Assembly: GCA_902611815.1 (NCBI GenBank)
Contig: CACMAZ010000003.1
Location: forward strand, 18,862-82,861
Direction of reading: 5' to 3'
From: an uncultured Pelagibacteraceae bacterium
GTDB taxonomy: Bacteria; Pseudomonadota; Alphaproteobacteria; Pelagibacterales; Pelagibacteraceae
Length of the DNA stretch: 64,000 nt
Below are positions 49,901 through 58,293 of the stretch, one piece after another. Numbering within the stretch: the first letter of the stretch is position 1; each line of letters opens with the position of its first letter. Made by a program: the position numbers and the translations under genes. Under the pieces are notes generated by a model. It saw only the letters and a list, made by a program, of their open reading frames with translations. It was not told the DNA's origin and made no database searches.

Positions 49901-50941
49901 CTAATCAAATATTTCTTGCAGAGGTCTTATTTCTCCAATTTTAAAAATAATGGCATCTTTTTTTTGAAAACCATAATTTTCTGCATTATTTTTAAAACGA
50001 ACAGGAGGTTCCATAATAGGTTCTAAAGAAAGCACAAAAGTACCCCAATGAGTTCCTATTACTTTTTTGCTTTTAAGATCTTTTGCAACCTGTAAAGCCT
50101 CTTCTGGATTTGTGTGGTAAATAGATTTTTCAAACATCGGTCTAAAGTCGTATGCACCTATATTAATCATCGTAAGATCGACTGGACCAAATTTTTCACC
50201 AAGTTTTTTATATATTTGTCCATACCCCGTATCACATGCGAACAGTATTTTTTTATTTTTATATTCTATTAAAAAATTTCCCCAAAGTGTTTTATTAGTA
50301 TCTGTCAAACTTCTTTTTGACCAATGAACAGCTGGTAACAATGTTATTTTTAAATCATTTACTTGAATTGTTTGAAACCAATCGAGCTCATTAACTTTTT
50401 TATAATTGTATTTGGTAAAATACTTACCCAACTTAAGAGGCACAATAACATTTGCATCTTTATAAGGAAACTTTCTGATTGTTGCTGTATCTTGATGGTC
50501 ATAGTGGTTATGCGTAAGTAAAAATAAATCCACTTTAGGAATTTCTTTTAAACTTAAAGCTGGATCAACATATCTTTTTGGGCCAAATATTAATGGTCCC
50601 GCATTGTTAGAAAAAACTGGATCAGTAATAATAGTTGTATTTCCAAGTTTTATTAAAAAAGTAGCATGACCAATCCACCCAATGTAATCTTCGTCTTTAT
50701 ATAGTTCTAAATTTTTTAAAACTTCATTTTTATTTAAAACATGGCTTTTTGGTACGGTCATGTCTAATTTTTTTTTCTCTTTATTAAACGTACTCCAAGA
50801 CCATTTTACTTTTCCCGAACGCTCTGGTGAGCCTTCAGGATTTTTAAATGTACCGTCAGACTGATGATGTGAAGGTTTATTTTCCATTGCAATAGTGTTT
50901 GTAATAATAATTAAAAATAAAATGAATAAAAATTTTTTCAT
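49901..50941 (-). CDS. Exported metallo-beta-lactamase-fold hydrolase (UlaG/NAPE-PLD-like)
   Basis: A signal peptide (about residues 1-18, ending TIAM) precedes a 346-residue MBL-fold protein of the UlaG/NAPE-phospholipase D group: IGWIGHATFLIKLGNTTIITDPVFS, the metal motif LLTHNHYDHQD, PAVHWSKR, the bridging aspartate in ILFACDTGYG, and VIGTHWGTF. NAPE-PLD-like members act on phospholipid-type phosphodiesters; a periplasmic or outer-membrane lipid role is plausible but inferred. Its start overlaps the purK stop by 4 bases, so it shares the purEK transcript. Confidence 0.88.
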   Translation of the reverse strand: MKKFLFILFLIIITNTIAMENKPSHHQSDGTFKNPEGSPERSGKVKWSWSTFNKEKKKLDMTVPKSHVLNKNEVLKNLELYKDEDYIGWIGHATFLIKLGNTTIITDPVFSNNAGPLIFGPKRYVDPALSLKEIPKVDLFLLTHNHYDHQDTATIRKFPYKDANVIVPLKLGKYFTKYNYKKVNELDWFQTIQVNDLKITLLPAVHWSKRSLTDTNKTLWGNFLIEYKNKKILFACDTGYGQIYKKLGEKFGPVDLTMINIGAYDFRPMFEKSIYHTNPEEALQVAKDLKSKKVIGTHWGTFVLSLEPIMEPPVRFKNNAENYGFQKKDAIIFKIGEIRPLQEIFD

Positions 50942-51987
50942 TTATTTTCAATTATAGTTAAGTGCCCCATTTTCCTTTTAGGTTTAATTTGTTTTTTTAA
51001 ATAGTCAAAAAAAAATTCTTTTTCAGTATATTTTTTGTTTCTGTAATTATTTATTTCATCACCAATAATATTTATCATTTTTGCATTACATATTTTTTCT
51101 AGTTTAATTTTTTCTAATCCACAAACAGCCCTGATATGATTTTCAAATTGACTAATATTATAGGCATTTATAGTTAAATGACCTGAATTGTGAACCCTTG
51201 GTGCAATTTCATTTACATATAAATTTTGATCTTTATCTATAAAAAATTCAACACATAAAGTTCCAACATACTGAAGTTCTTCAGAAATAAGTTTAGCCCA
51301 TTCTTGAGATTTTTTAAAATGAGACAAATTAATTTGGGCTGGAATAGTTGAATATTTTAAAATTTGTTCTTCGTGTAAATTTTCTATTGGTTCATATATT
51401 TCGTAATTATCTTTTGAAAATCTTGTAATTACTACAGAAATTTCTTTTTCTAGATTTACTAATTTTTCTAGCACAAATTCTCTATCAAAGGTAATTTTAT
51501 GATTATCCAAATCTTCTAAATTATTTAATTTATATTGGCCCTTACCATCGTACCCAAGTGTAGAAGTTTTTAGTATTCCAGGTAATAAATTTTTATTTTT
51601 TTTTATATCACTTTCATTAATAATTTTTTCAAATTCTGTAGTTTTTATATTTTTTTTTATTAGAAAATTTTTTTCTGAGTATCTGTGTTGAACAATTTTG
51701 TTAACTTCTGGTTTAGGATCTACTTTTTTAATTTTGTTTAATTTTGACAACACATCATATGGAATATTTTCAAATTCATAGGTTATTTTATCTACCATTG
51801 AGGTAAACTTTGCTAAATTTTCCTCATTCTCATATTTAGAATAAATAAAATGATCTGCAAAATGTTTTGCTGGCGAGTCTTCATCGTCACTAATTACAAC
51901 TGTATTTATGTTTATATTTTTTGCTGCCGTGCAAAGTAAAGATCCTAGTTGGCCCCCACCAATAATACCTAAAGAAATTTTACTCAT
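50938..51987 (-). CDS. purK: N5-carboxyaminoimidazole ribonucleotide synthase
   Basis: PurK carboxylates AIR with bicarbonate and ATP to N5-CAIR. The 349-residue ATP-grasp protein begins with LGIIGGGQLGSLLCTAAKN, has KTSTLGYDGKGQYKL (lid glycine loop), EKEISVVITR, and the PRVHNSGHLTINAYNISQFENHIRAVCG block with metal and substrate residues. Length agrees with the family (about 355). One base separates it from purE upstream. Confidence 0.95.
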   Translation of the reverse strand: MSKISLGIIGGGQLGSLLCTAAKNININTVVISDDEDSPAKHFADHFIYSKYENEENLAKFTSMVDKITYEFENIPYDVLSKLNKIKKVDPKPEVNKIVQHRYSEKNFLIKKNIKTTEFEKIINESDIKKNKNLLPGILKTSTLGYDGKGQYKLNNLEDLDNHKITFDREFVLEKLVNLEKEISVVITRFSKDNYEIYEPIENLHEEQILKYSTIPAQINLSHFKKSQEWAKLISEELQYVGTLCVEFFIDKDQNLYVNEIAPRVHNSGHLTINAYNISQFENHIRAVCGLEKIKLEKICNAKMINIIGDEINNYRNKKYTEKEFFFDYLKKQIKPKRKMGHLTIIENK

Positions 51988-51988
51988 T

Positions 51989-52480
51989 CTATTTAGGTTT
52001 TTTTTTTACAGATTTTGATTGTTTCAATCTAAACTTTAATAATGAATTTTTAACTTTTTTATTTTGAAGTCCAACAATTGATGCAGCATAAAGTCCAGCA
52101 TTTATCGCACCGTCCTTACCGATTGCAACTGTACCAACTGGGATACCTTTTGGCATCTGTACTATTGATAAAAGACTATCCATACCTTTTAATTTTTTAG
52201 ACTCGATTGGAACTCCAATAACTGGAATGCTAGTCAATGATGCAACCATACCAGGAAGATGCGCAGAACCACCAGCTCCCGCAATTATCACAGAGTAATT
52301 ATTTCTTTCAGCATTTTTAGCAAATTCAAACATTCTTTTTGGAGTTCTGTGTGCTGAAACTATTTTCACATCAGATTTTATGTTAAAGCTTTGAAGAACT
52401 TTTTTGGAATATTTCATAGTAGAGTAATCCGATTGACTACCCATTATAATTGCTACTTTGTTAATCTTTTTATTCTTCAT
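51989..52480 (-). CDS. purE: N5-carboxyaminoimidazole ribonucleotide mutase
   Basis: PurE converts N5-CAIR to CAIR. The 163-residue protein is a class I PurE: MGSQSDYSTMKYSKKVL, VSAHRTPKRMFEFAKNA with the active-site histidine, and AGAGGSAHLPGMVASLTSIPVIGVP. It leads the purE-purK-metallo-hydrolase unit and is divergent from a newly noticed zinc-ribbon ORF across 78 bases. The C-terminal tail is lysine-rich. Confidence 0.97.
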   Translation of the reverse strand: MKNKKINKVAIIMGSQSDYSTMKYSKKVLQSFNIKSDVKIVSAHRTPKRMFEFAKNAERNNYSVIIAGAGGSAHLPGMVASLTSIPVIGVPIESKKLKGMDSLLSIVQMPKGIPVGTVAIGKDGAINAGLYAASIVGLQNKKVKNSLLKFRLKQSKSVKKKPK

Positions 52481-52558
52481 TTAATATTTAATATCAAATA
52501 ATTATTTACTAATATATAGTTAATATTACTGAATTCAAATTCCAGAATTTAAAAATTT

Positions 52559-52717
52559 ATGACAAAAAAAAATGCTGAAAATGTTACAGAATTAATATTA
52601 GATGATTTATGTGAGGAATGTCAAAAAAGTGACGAAAGTGTTACCCACAATTTAATACTTACCGGGTTTAAGATTTGTAAATCTTGCAGAGTTTCTAAAA
52701 CAATATTTCCAATTTAA
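52559..52717 (+). CDS. 52-residue zinc-ribbon protein (not in the ORF track)
   Basis: Reading from ATG at 52559 gives a 52-residue protein with two CxxC knuckles, CEEC at residues 18-21 and CKSC at 40-43, separated by 18 residues, and a TFIP-like hydrophobic end (KTIFPI). This is a compact zinc ribbon. Regular codon structure and the paired cysteines argue it is real, although it falls below the size cut of the ORF track. It lies in the only gap between divergent purE and the convergent Yip1 gene, whose stop it overlaps by 4 bases. Function unknown; nucleic-acid or protein binding is typical for such ribbons. Confidence 0.65.
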   Translation: MTKKNAENVTELILDDLCEECQKSDESVTHNLILTGFKICKSCRVSKTIFPI

Positions 52718-53259
52718 GTTACATTACTTATTGGCAAGGTATCCATTCTACTCATAACAAAAGACACTGATAATATAGCTAGTATTAAAAACGATAAAAA
52801 TATAATTCCAAAAGATTTAAAATTAGATTTTAATTGTAATACTTCCCTTGTTGAAATTATAAGAGATGCAAAAATCCATAGTTGAGTGAGAAATATAATT
52901 GGCATTACCATCGTGGGAGTAATAGCAAAAAATCTTAGTAAGCCGGGCGCATGAGCGAAACCTACCGCTATTAGTATTTTTTTAAATGGTACCTTAGTAT
53001 CTTTGTCTGGAAAAAGTTTTACTCCAATTACAAATATAAATATTGCCCAAACGAACCAAGTAAAAATAGCAGTAATCGCAGATAAACCGATCGATGTTTT
53101 ATAAAATGTATTTGCCGCAATAGCCCCAGCTACTCCATCTAAAACCATTACAAGTGCTGCAAAATATATTGCCGCCTCACCAAAACTCTTACTTTCTCTA
53201 TAAAGATTTTTATCAAGCTTGATAGATCTAAATACGATACTTAAAAATTGTGCAAACAT
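52714..53259 (-). CDS. Yip1-domain integral membrane protein
   Basis: The 181-residue protein has five hydrophobic segments after a short amphipathic N-terminus (SIKLDKNLYRESKSFGEAAIYFAALVMVLDGVAGAI), the layout and early charged helix of the YIP1 family (Pfam PF04893) in bacteria. Function of bacterial members is unknown. It starts with a TAATG overlap on the 33-residue membrane peptide upstream and lies distal in the metF-gcvT-like row, although it may have no functional link. Confidence 0.75.
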   Translation of the reverse strand: MFAQFLSIVFRSIKLDKNLYRESKSFGEAAIYFAALVMVLDGVAGAIAANTFYKTSIGLSAITAIFTWFVWAIFIFVIGVKLFPDKDTKVPFKKILIAVGFAHAPGLLRFFAITPTMVMPIIFLTQLWIFASLIISTREVLQLKSNFKSFGIIFLSFLILAILSVSFVMSRMDTLPISNVT

Positions 53260-53360
53260 TACTTTTTATTTTTTTTTTCAATTAAGGAAACTATTAAAGG
53301 AAATATTAACAAAATAATAGCAATAATGATACTTGCGATTATTATGACAATTTTTGTCAT
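53259..53360 (-). CDS. 33-residue single-pass membrane peptide (not in the ORF track)
   Basis: On the minus strand an ATG at 53360 opens a 33-residue ORF: about three N-terminal polar residues, a continuous hydrophobic helix (roughly residues 4-27; IVIIIASIIIAIILLIFPLI) and a basic KKNKK end. Its TAA overlaps the Yip1 ATG by one base, a typical coupled junction. No Shine-Dalgarno is visible. It could be a small membrane subunit of the Yip1 protein or a leader peptide that controls its translation. Confidence 0.45.
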   Translation of the reverse strand: MTKIVIIIASIIIAIILLIFPLIVSLIEKKNKK

Positions 53361-53386
53361 ATAAAAAACAGATAAATTATAAAAAT

Positions 53387-54799
53387 CTACTTCGCAACTT
53401 CCCTAGTATTTGGATTATAAGACTCTGTAAAAGGAATATCCACAACAACTGCATCAACAGGATTACTTCCTTTTTCACAATATTTTTTAGGTAAGTGAAC
53501 TTTAAATTTATCACCCACATTACCTTTGGGAAATCCATTTTTGTTAACTGTTCCATCAAATGGAACATAACCCATTGCGATATTTGTACCTTTTTCTGGA
53601 TGATACCAAGGTGATGTAACAAAACCGATCGGATTTTTTCCATCTTTTGATATTAACCAAAAATCTGGAGCATACTCTTCAATTGGTTTTCCACCTAGTT
53701 CCATACCAACTAATTGAAGTTTGTATGGTTTTTGTCCATTTAATAATTCTTTTTTCATATTTTCTAGCGCTTCTTTACCAATGTAATCTCCTTTTTTAGC
53801 CCATTCACCTTTTCCAGATAATGAAACTTGATAGCCTAAATTACATTGAAATGGATTATGTTCATTATCCATATCTTGACCCCAAGATAAAATTCCAGCT
53901 TGAATTCTTCTGTGATGCGCAGGAGCGATAACCATTAATTTATGTTTTTTACCTGCTTTTAAAACTGCATTCCACATATCTTCTGCGTAAAGTGTCGCGT
54001 TTCTTAAATATATTTCATAACCCGCTTCACCAGAAAAACCAGATTGAGAAATTACACAACTTCTTCCACCAACTTTCGCTTCAGCTAATCCATAATAAGG
54101 CATATTATCTAAATCAACTTGCTTACCAATTAAGTCGTTCATTAAAGCTTTTGATTTTGGACCTTGAATTTGCACAGGACATGCATCTATTTCATCTATC
54201 TCAACATTAAATCTTTTATCTGCATTTACTCCTTGAAGATATAAGCCTATATCACTGTCTGATAAACTAAACCAAAACTCATCTTGAGCAATTCTTAATA
54301 AAATTGGATCATTAAGCACTCCGCCTTTATAATTACAAAGAATTACATATCTAGCTCTCATCGGTGAAATTCTAGTTGCATCTCTTGTAATTACATAATC
54401 AGTAAATTTTTCTGCATCAGGACCTTTAACTCTAATTTGTCTCTCAACTGCAACATTCCACATTGTAACGTGATTTTTAATTGCTTTATACTCAACCATC
54501 GCTCCACCTTTTTCAGGTCTTACATATCCACGTGGGTGATAAATTCTGTTATAAACTGTTGCTCTCCAACATCCTGCTTTCATTGACAAGTGCCAGTATG
54601 GAGATTTTCTAACTCTTGTTGACATTAACAAATCTACTTTTGTTGGACCGCTTTGTCTTAAGTTATATGGAACGTGTCTGTCTGATTGATCAACTTTTGT
54701 CGTATGTGATACTTTAGAGTAATCTACTTTTTCAATAATTCTGCTTGGTGATAATTTTCCGTTGGACTTTTTTTTTGTTTTTTTTCTTTTTTTAGGCAT
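53387..54799 (-). CDS. GcvT-family folate-dependent methyltransferase/demethylase
   Basis: The 470-residue protein has a lysine-rich N-terminus (residues 1-16), then a GcvT/DmdA/LigM-like region: SPYWHLSMKAGCWRATVYNRIYHPRGY, AMVEYKAIKNHVTMWNVAVERQIRVKGPDAEKFTDYV, the RYVILCNYKGGVLNDPILLRI segment, GFSGEAGYEIYL, and a C-terminal barrel (SPWYHPEKGTNIAMGYVP). It is longer than GcvT or DmdA (about 370) and close to LigM (about 470). Predicted to move a methyl group from an N-, O- or S-methyl donor to tetrahydrofolate. Its start overlaps the MetF-like stop by 8 bases, which mirrors the LigM-MetF pairing in Sphingobium. Confidence 0.82.
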   Translation of the reverse strand: MPKKRKKTKKKSNGKLSPSRIIEKVDYSKVSHTTKVDQSDRHVPYNLRQSGPTKVDLLMSTRVRKSPYWHLSMKAGCWRATVYNRIYHPRGYVRPEKGGAMVEYKAIKNHVTMWNVAVERQIRVKGPDAEKFTDYVITRDATRISPMRARYVILCNYKGGVLNDPILLRIAQDEFWFSLSDSDIGLYLQGVNADKRFNVEIDEIDACPVQIQGPKSKALMNDLIGKQVDLDNMPYYGLAEAKVGGRSCVISQSGFSGEAGYEIYLRNATLYAEDMWNAVLKAGKKHKLMVIAPAHHRRIQAGILSWGQDMDNEHNPFQCNLGYQVSLSGKGEWAKKGDYIGKEALENMKKELLNGQKPYKLQLVGMELGGKPIEEYAPDFWLISKDGKNPIGFVTSPWYHPEKGTNIAMGYVPFDGTVNKNGFPKGNVGDKFKVHLPKKYCEKGSNPVDAVVVDIPFTESYNPNTREVAK

Positions 54800-55520
54800 A
54801 GTTATTTTCCTTTAGCCAGTTGTTGGTTTCCTTAAGCCCACCAAATGTGTAGATGTGAAAATATTTAGTATGCTCTTTTATTTTATCTACAAGTTCATTT
54901 GGGTCTTTTGGTTTTAATAAATCAATTGCCCTACTAAAATTGGATTTAATAAAATTTATAGAATTTTTTGCTCCTACAATATTTGCAAACTTAATTAAGC
55001 TTGATATTTTCATAGGTCCAGTAATTCCAACATGAACTGGGACAGACTGTTTAGAAATAAAATCAATAATTGGTTCTGACTGCATTAACCATTGAGTTAC
55101 AATGTAATCAGCGTAAGGCTTTTTATCAATCATTGCTTTTTCTAACACTTCGTCGGATATATCAGGACTCCCCTCTGGATGTCCAGCAATTCCTATCTTC
55201 ATTTTCTCAAAATAACCAGTCTCTAAAAGCTGGAAAGAACTATCGAATTTTCCCATGGGTTCTCTGCCGCCACCAATTACAAGGGCTTGCTTTACCCCGC
55301 CGTCTTTACACATTGTTACATATTCTTTTAGTTGTGCTTCATTAGCCATTGATCTTGCAGGAAAATGAGGGACAGGGTTGAAACCCTTTTTCACTAAGTT
55401 GACTGCTTGTTGAGCTGTCTCTTTAAAATCGCCACCAGGTAGCATTGTAATGTAGACGTCTTTTAAAGCTGGCAAGGTATCTAGATTTGTTTTTGGTCCA
55501 ATTTCTATAGAAAAATTCAT
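54792..55520 (-). CDS. Methylenetetrahydrofolate reductase family protein (short MetF/LigC-like)
   Basis: The 242-residue protein is a short MetF-family (FAD TIM-barrel) member: the N-terminal SIEIGPKTN contains the conserved glutamate, followed by VYITMLPGGD, NPVPHFPARSM, KQALVIGGGREPMG, IGIAGHPEGSPDIS and VTQWLMQSEPIIDFI. E. coli MetF is about 296 residues, so this belongs to the shorter type. It interconverts methyl- and methylene-THF; coupled to the GcvT-like gene it would oxidise the methyl-THF formed by demethylation. It is the first gene of the four-gene minus-strand row. Confidence 0.87.
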   Translation of the reverse strand: MNFSIEIGPKTNLDTLPALKDVYITMLPGGDFKETAQQAVNLVKKGFNPVPHFPARSMANEAQLKEYVTMCKDGGVKQALVIGGGREPMGKFDSSFQLLETGYFEKMKIGIAGHPEGSPDISDEVLEKAMIDKKPYADYIVTQWLMQSEPIIDFISKQSVPVHVGITGPMKISSLIKFANIVGAKNSINFIKSNFSRAIDLLKPKDPNELVDKIKEHTKYFHIYTFGGLKETNNWLKENNYA

Positions 55521-55649
55521 TCGAGGATCATTATTTATTTTGAATTATCTGTCTATATAAATATTGACGTCATAAAGTCAGATATGGAGGCTCAAATTTA
55601 CATCTATAAATGTTAAAATTTATCTATTATATAAGTTTAAAATTTGCTT
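55521..55649. promoter_or_regulatory. Divergent control region with dyad TGACGTCA
   Basis: The 129-base gap between the metF-like gene (minus) and the kinase-like gene (plus) contains the 8-base palindrome TGACGTCA (55565-55572) inside a longer repeat TGAC...GTCA and an ATCTG...CAGAT dyad (55547-55583). Promoters for both directions must lie here. I see no consensus pair good enough to call. The dyad may be an operator; this is inference. Confidence 0.35.
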
Positions 55650-56060
55650 ATGAAAATAATACTAATAATGGGTCTTCCTGGAGCTGGGAAAACAACCTTG
55701 GCCGATGAATTAGCCCCCATGTTACAAGCCAAAAGACTAAATGCTGATGAAGTTAGGAAGGCTGCTAATGACTGGGACTTTTCACCAGAGGGAAGAACTA
55801 GACAAGCAAAAAGAATGGCAGACTTTGCTTTAAAATTAAAAGAAGAAGGTAATTATGTTATTGCAGACTTTATTTGTCCAACACCGAAAGCAAGAAGTTT
55901 GTTCCCTGCAGATTATACAGTTTGGGTTGATACTATTCAAAAAGGTAGATTTGAAGACACTAATCAGATGTTCGTAAAACCTGAAAAATTTGACTTTCAT
56001 GTAACCACTCAGGATGCTAAAAATTGGGCACCAAAAATACTTAAAGATTTAAAAAAATAA
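55650..56060 (+). CDS. Adenylylsulfate kinase-like P-loop kinase
   Basis: The protein (136 residues from ATG 55650; the ORF-track TTG at 55644 adds two residues) has a Walker A, MGLPGAGKTTLADEL, and the NADEVRKAANDWDFSPEGRTRQAKRMADFA pattern close to APS kinase (DxxxxR...N). ICPTPKARSLF fits the APS-kinase lid segment. It may phosphorylate adenylylsulfate or another nucleotide-activated small molecule; sulfate-activation partners (cysD, cysN) are absent. Short for CysC (about 200). The nucleotidyltransferase at 58.3 kb is a likely functional mate, separated by the autotransporter gene. Confidence 0.75.
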   Translation: MKIILIMGLPGAGKTTLADELAPMLQAKRLNADEVRKAANDWDFSPEGRTRQAKRMADFALKLKEEGNYVIADFICPTPKARSLFPADYTVWVDTIQKGRFEDTNQMFVKPEKFDFHVTTQDAKNWAPKILKDLKK

Positions 56061-56072
56061 GTTTGTGATTAT

Positions 56073-58253
56073 ATGAGTACTTTTAAAAAAACACTTTTAT
56101 TTTTATTTTTTTATTTTTACATATCTAATATTTTTATTCAAAAGGCTTATGCAATTTTAGAAAGCGGCGACAATCTTGATGATACCAATTATGAAGTGCG
56201 AACATTTGATGTTTCAGATGAAGAAACTACGCCCAGAGATGTTACATTTAGTAATGATGGAAAAAAAATGTTTATTGTTGGAAACGGTGGTGATGATGTA
56301 GATGAATATACCCTATCAACAGCATATAACATATCGACAGCTGTTTTTGTTGATAGCTTTTCAGTTGCCAGTGAAGATGGTAACCCAATGGGAGTTAGGT
56401 TTAACAACGATGGATCAAAAATGTTTATTGCAGGAAGATCAAATAAAAAGGTATTTGAATATTCTCTCTCTGTAAATTTTGATGTATCAGAAGCTGCCTA
56501 TACCGGAAACTTTATTGATGTTTCAGCACAAGTTGCCAGCGTATTTCTTGGTCTAGCTTTTAGTCATGATGGAACAATGATGTATGTAACCGATGGTCAG
56601 AAGGCTGCTTCAACCGATAGTATCTATCAATTTTCATTGAATAAAAGTTTTGATTTGTCTGGTGGAGCTAATCTTATAAGATCTGTTAAAACAACAACTG
56701 AAGGTTTGGAAACTCTGCTACCTGAAGAAAATGAACCAAATGGTATAGCGTTTAATAAGAGTGGAACAAGAATGTTTTTGATAGGTACGAAAGGTAATGA
56801 CGTTAATCAATATACTCTATCTGAAGCTTTTAACATTTCTACAGCTTCCTTTGATGGTGGTGCAGGTAGAGCTGGAGCTGATAACCCCAATGGTATAGAC
56901 TTTAGTCCAGATGGGTTAATAATGTATCTTTTAGATACTTTTAATAAAGAAGTGCAAGAACATCACTTGCCTTGTCCGTTCAATCTTTTTGCTGGAAAAT
57001 GTGAAAAGATTACTCAAAATAGCGACCGTGCAGGAATAGCAGAGGCACAAATGGAACTTGCAAAAAGAACAATTAATATGTCAACAAATTCAGTTTTAAA
57101 TAGATTGAAGTGGATAAAGAGAAACGAGGATAAACAAAATTTATCTAACCAAAATATTAAATTAAACTTTTCAAATACCATGCTTTCATCTTTAAACCAA
57201 TTACCTATTTCATCCTTTAAAAAAATATCAACGACTAAAAGAAATACTGACTCTAATAAAAAATATTTTTACTGGAGCGAAGGCAATATTACACTAGGAA
57301 GAGTTGGAGACAGTGACATTGCATCTACAAAGGAAATTAGTACAAATTCTTTAACTTTTGGTCTTGACAAATTCACTGATGATTATGGTATCGATGGATT
57401 AGCTTTCAGATTTGGAAGGGATGATGTTGATGTTGGTAATTCTGGAAGTCATTTAGACTCTAATACATTTAATGTAACCTATTACAATACATCGTCTATA
57501 GAAAATGATACAAAATTTGTAGATAAATTTTTTGGGATAGGAAAATTGAGTTCTGATATTATCACTGATGTTGGTGGAAATAAATTAACAGCTAAAAGAA
57601 AAGGTTATCAAGTTTATGGAACTTACAGGCTTAAAGAAGAATTTATAAAAGGTAAATTAACTTTTATAAATTCTGGACAATTAGACTTAGGGCATACTCT
57701 TTTAAAGAGATATAAAGAATCTGGAAAAGAAGAAGCAGCCATAAGAGTTAAGGACCAACATGTTGGAACATTTAATTTAAGACATTCAATTGCTGTAGTT
57801 GAAGATTTATCAAATGAAAAATATCAATTCAAAAGGCATGGTAAACTAGAATATTTAGTTGATGGTGATCGGTCTTCTGATATTAAGTATAGTTATGCTA
57901 ATGATCCGTCAAATTCCTATAAGGATAAACTTGAAGTAGGTTCAGTTCATAATATTAACGCTGAAATTGGTTTAGATTTAATTTTTCCTGATAGATATAG
58001 TATATTTTTAATTTACGAGAGAAATCAAGCTATAAATTCTGGTCACAATGATAATTTGTACATTGCAATAGGATATTTACCTTATGAAGGTGCCGAATAT
58101 GCATTTACAATCAATGGTTCAGAAAATTTATTATCAAAGTTAGAATTTAAAAAAAATGTAAACGGTTTAAATTTAAGCTTTAATGTTAAAGATGATATCA
58201 CAAATTTAGGAGATAACAGAGAAGCTAATATTGTATTAAATAAAGTCTTTTAA
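56073..58253 (+). CDS. Beta-propeller autotransporter-like surface protein
   Basis: The 726-residue protein has a signal peptide (about residues 1-27, ending AYA), then five approximately 48-residue repeats with the pattern P.G/D..F..DG.KMF..G......Y.LS..F.IS (about 52-310), which look like propeller blades. A cysteine pair (CPFNLFAGKC) closes this part. A helical stretch (AEAQMELAKRTINMSTNSVLNRLKW) leads into a region of alternating beta strands (about 390-726) ending in phenylalanine, as outer-membrane barrels do. This suggests a type V autotransporter: the propeller would be displayed or released outside the cell. Ligand unknown. It starts 12 bases after the kinase-like gene. Confidence 0.7.
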   Translation: MSTFKKTLLFLFFYFYISNIFIQKAYAILESGDNLDDTNYEVRTFDVSDEETTPRDVTFSNDGKKMFIVGNGGDDVDEYTLSTAYNISTAVFVDSFSVASEDGNPMGVRFNNDGSKMFIAGRSNKKVFEYSLSVNFDVSEAAYTGNFIDVSAQVASVFLGLAFSHDGTMMYVTDGQKAASTDSIYQFSLNKSFDLSGGANLIRSVKTTTEGLETLLPEENEPNGIAFNKSGTRMFLIGTKGNDVNQYTLSEAFNISTASFDGGAGRAGADNPNGIDFSPDGLIMYLLDTFNKEVQEHHLPCPFNLFAGKCEKITQNSDRAGIAEAQMELAKRTINMSTNSVLNRLKWIKRNEDKQNLSNQNIKLNFSNTMLSSLNQLPISSFKKISTTKRNTDSNKKYFYWSEGNITLGRVGDSDIASTKEISTNSLTFGLDKFTDDYGIDGLAFRFGRDDVDVGNSGSHLDSNTFNVTYYNTSSIENDTKFVDKFFGIGKLSSDIITDVGGNKLTAKRKGYQVYGTYRLKEEFIKGKLTFINSGQLDLGHTLLKRYKESGKEEAAIRVKDQHVGTFNLRHSIAVVEDLSNEKYQFKRHGKLEYLVDGDRSSDIKYSYANDPSNSYKDKLEVGSVHNINAEIGLDLIFPDRYSIFLIYERNQAINSGHNDNLYIAIGYLPYEGAEYAFTINGSENLLSKLEFKKNVNGLNLSFNVKDDITNLGDNREANIVLNKVF

Positions 58254-58293
58254 TTTTAATTAATAAGAATAAACTCAAACATTAGGAATATAT

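Noticed and set aside
52501-52558. tRNA-like GAATTCAAATTCCAGAATT segment
   Set aside because: It has a TTCAAATTCC stretch reminiscent of a T-loop but no acceptor, D or anticodon stems around it.
53377-53643. Minus-strand ORF of 88 aa inside the GcvT-like gene
   Set aside because: It is an alternative frame of the same strand; the conserved C-terminal barrel of the 470-aa protein uses the other frame.
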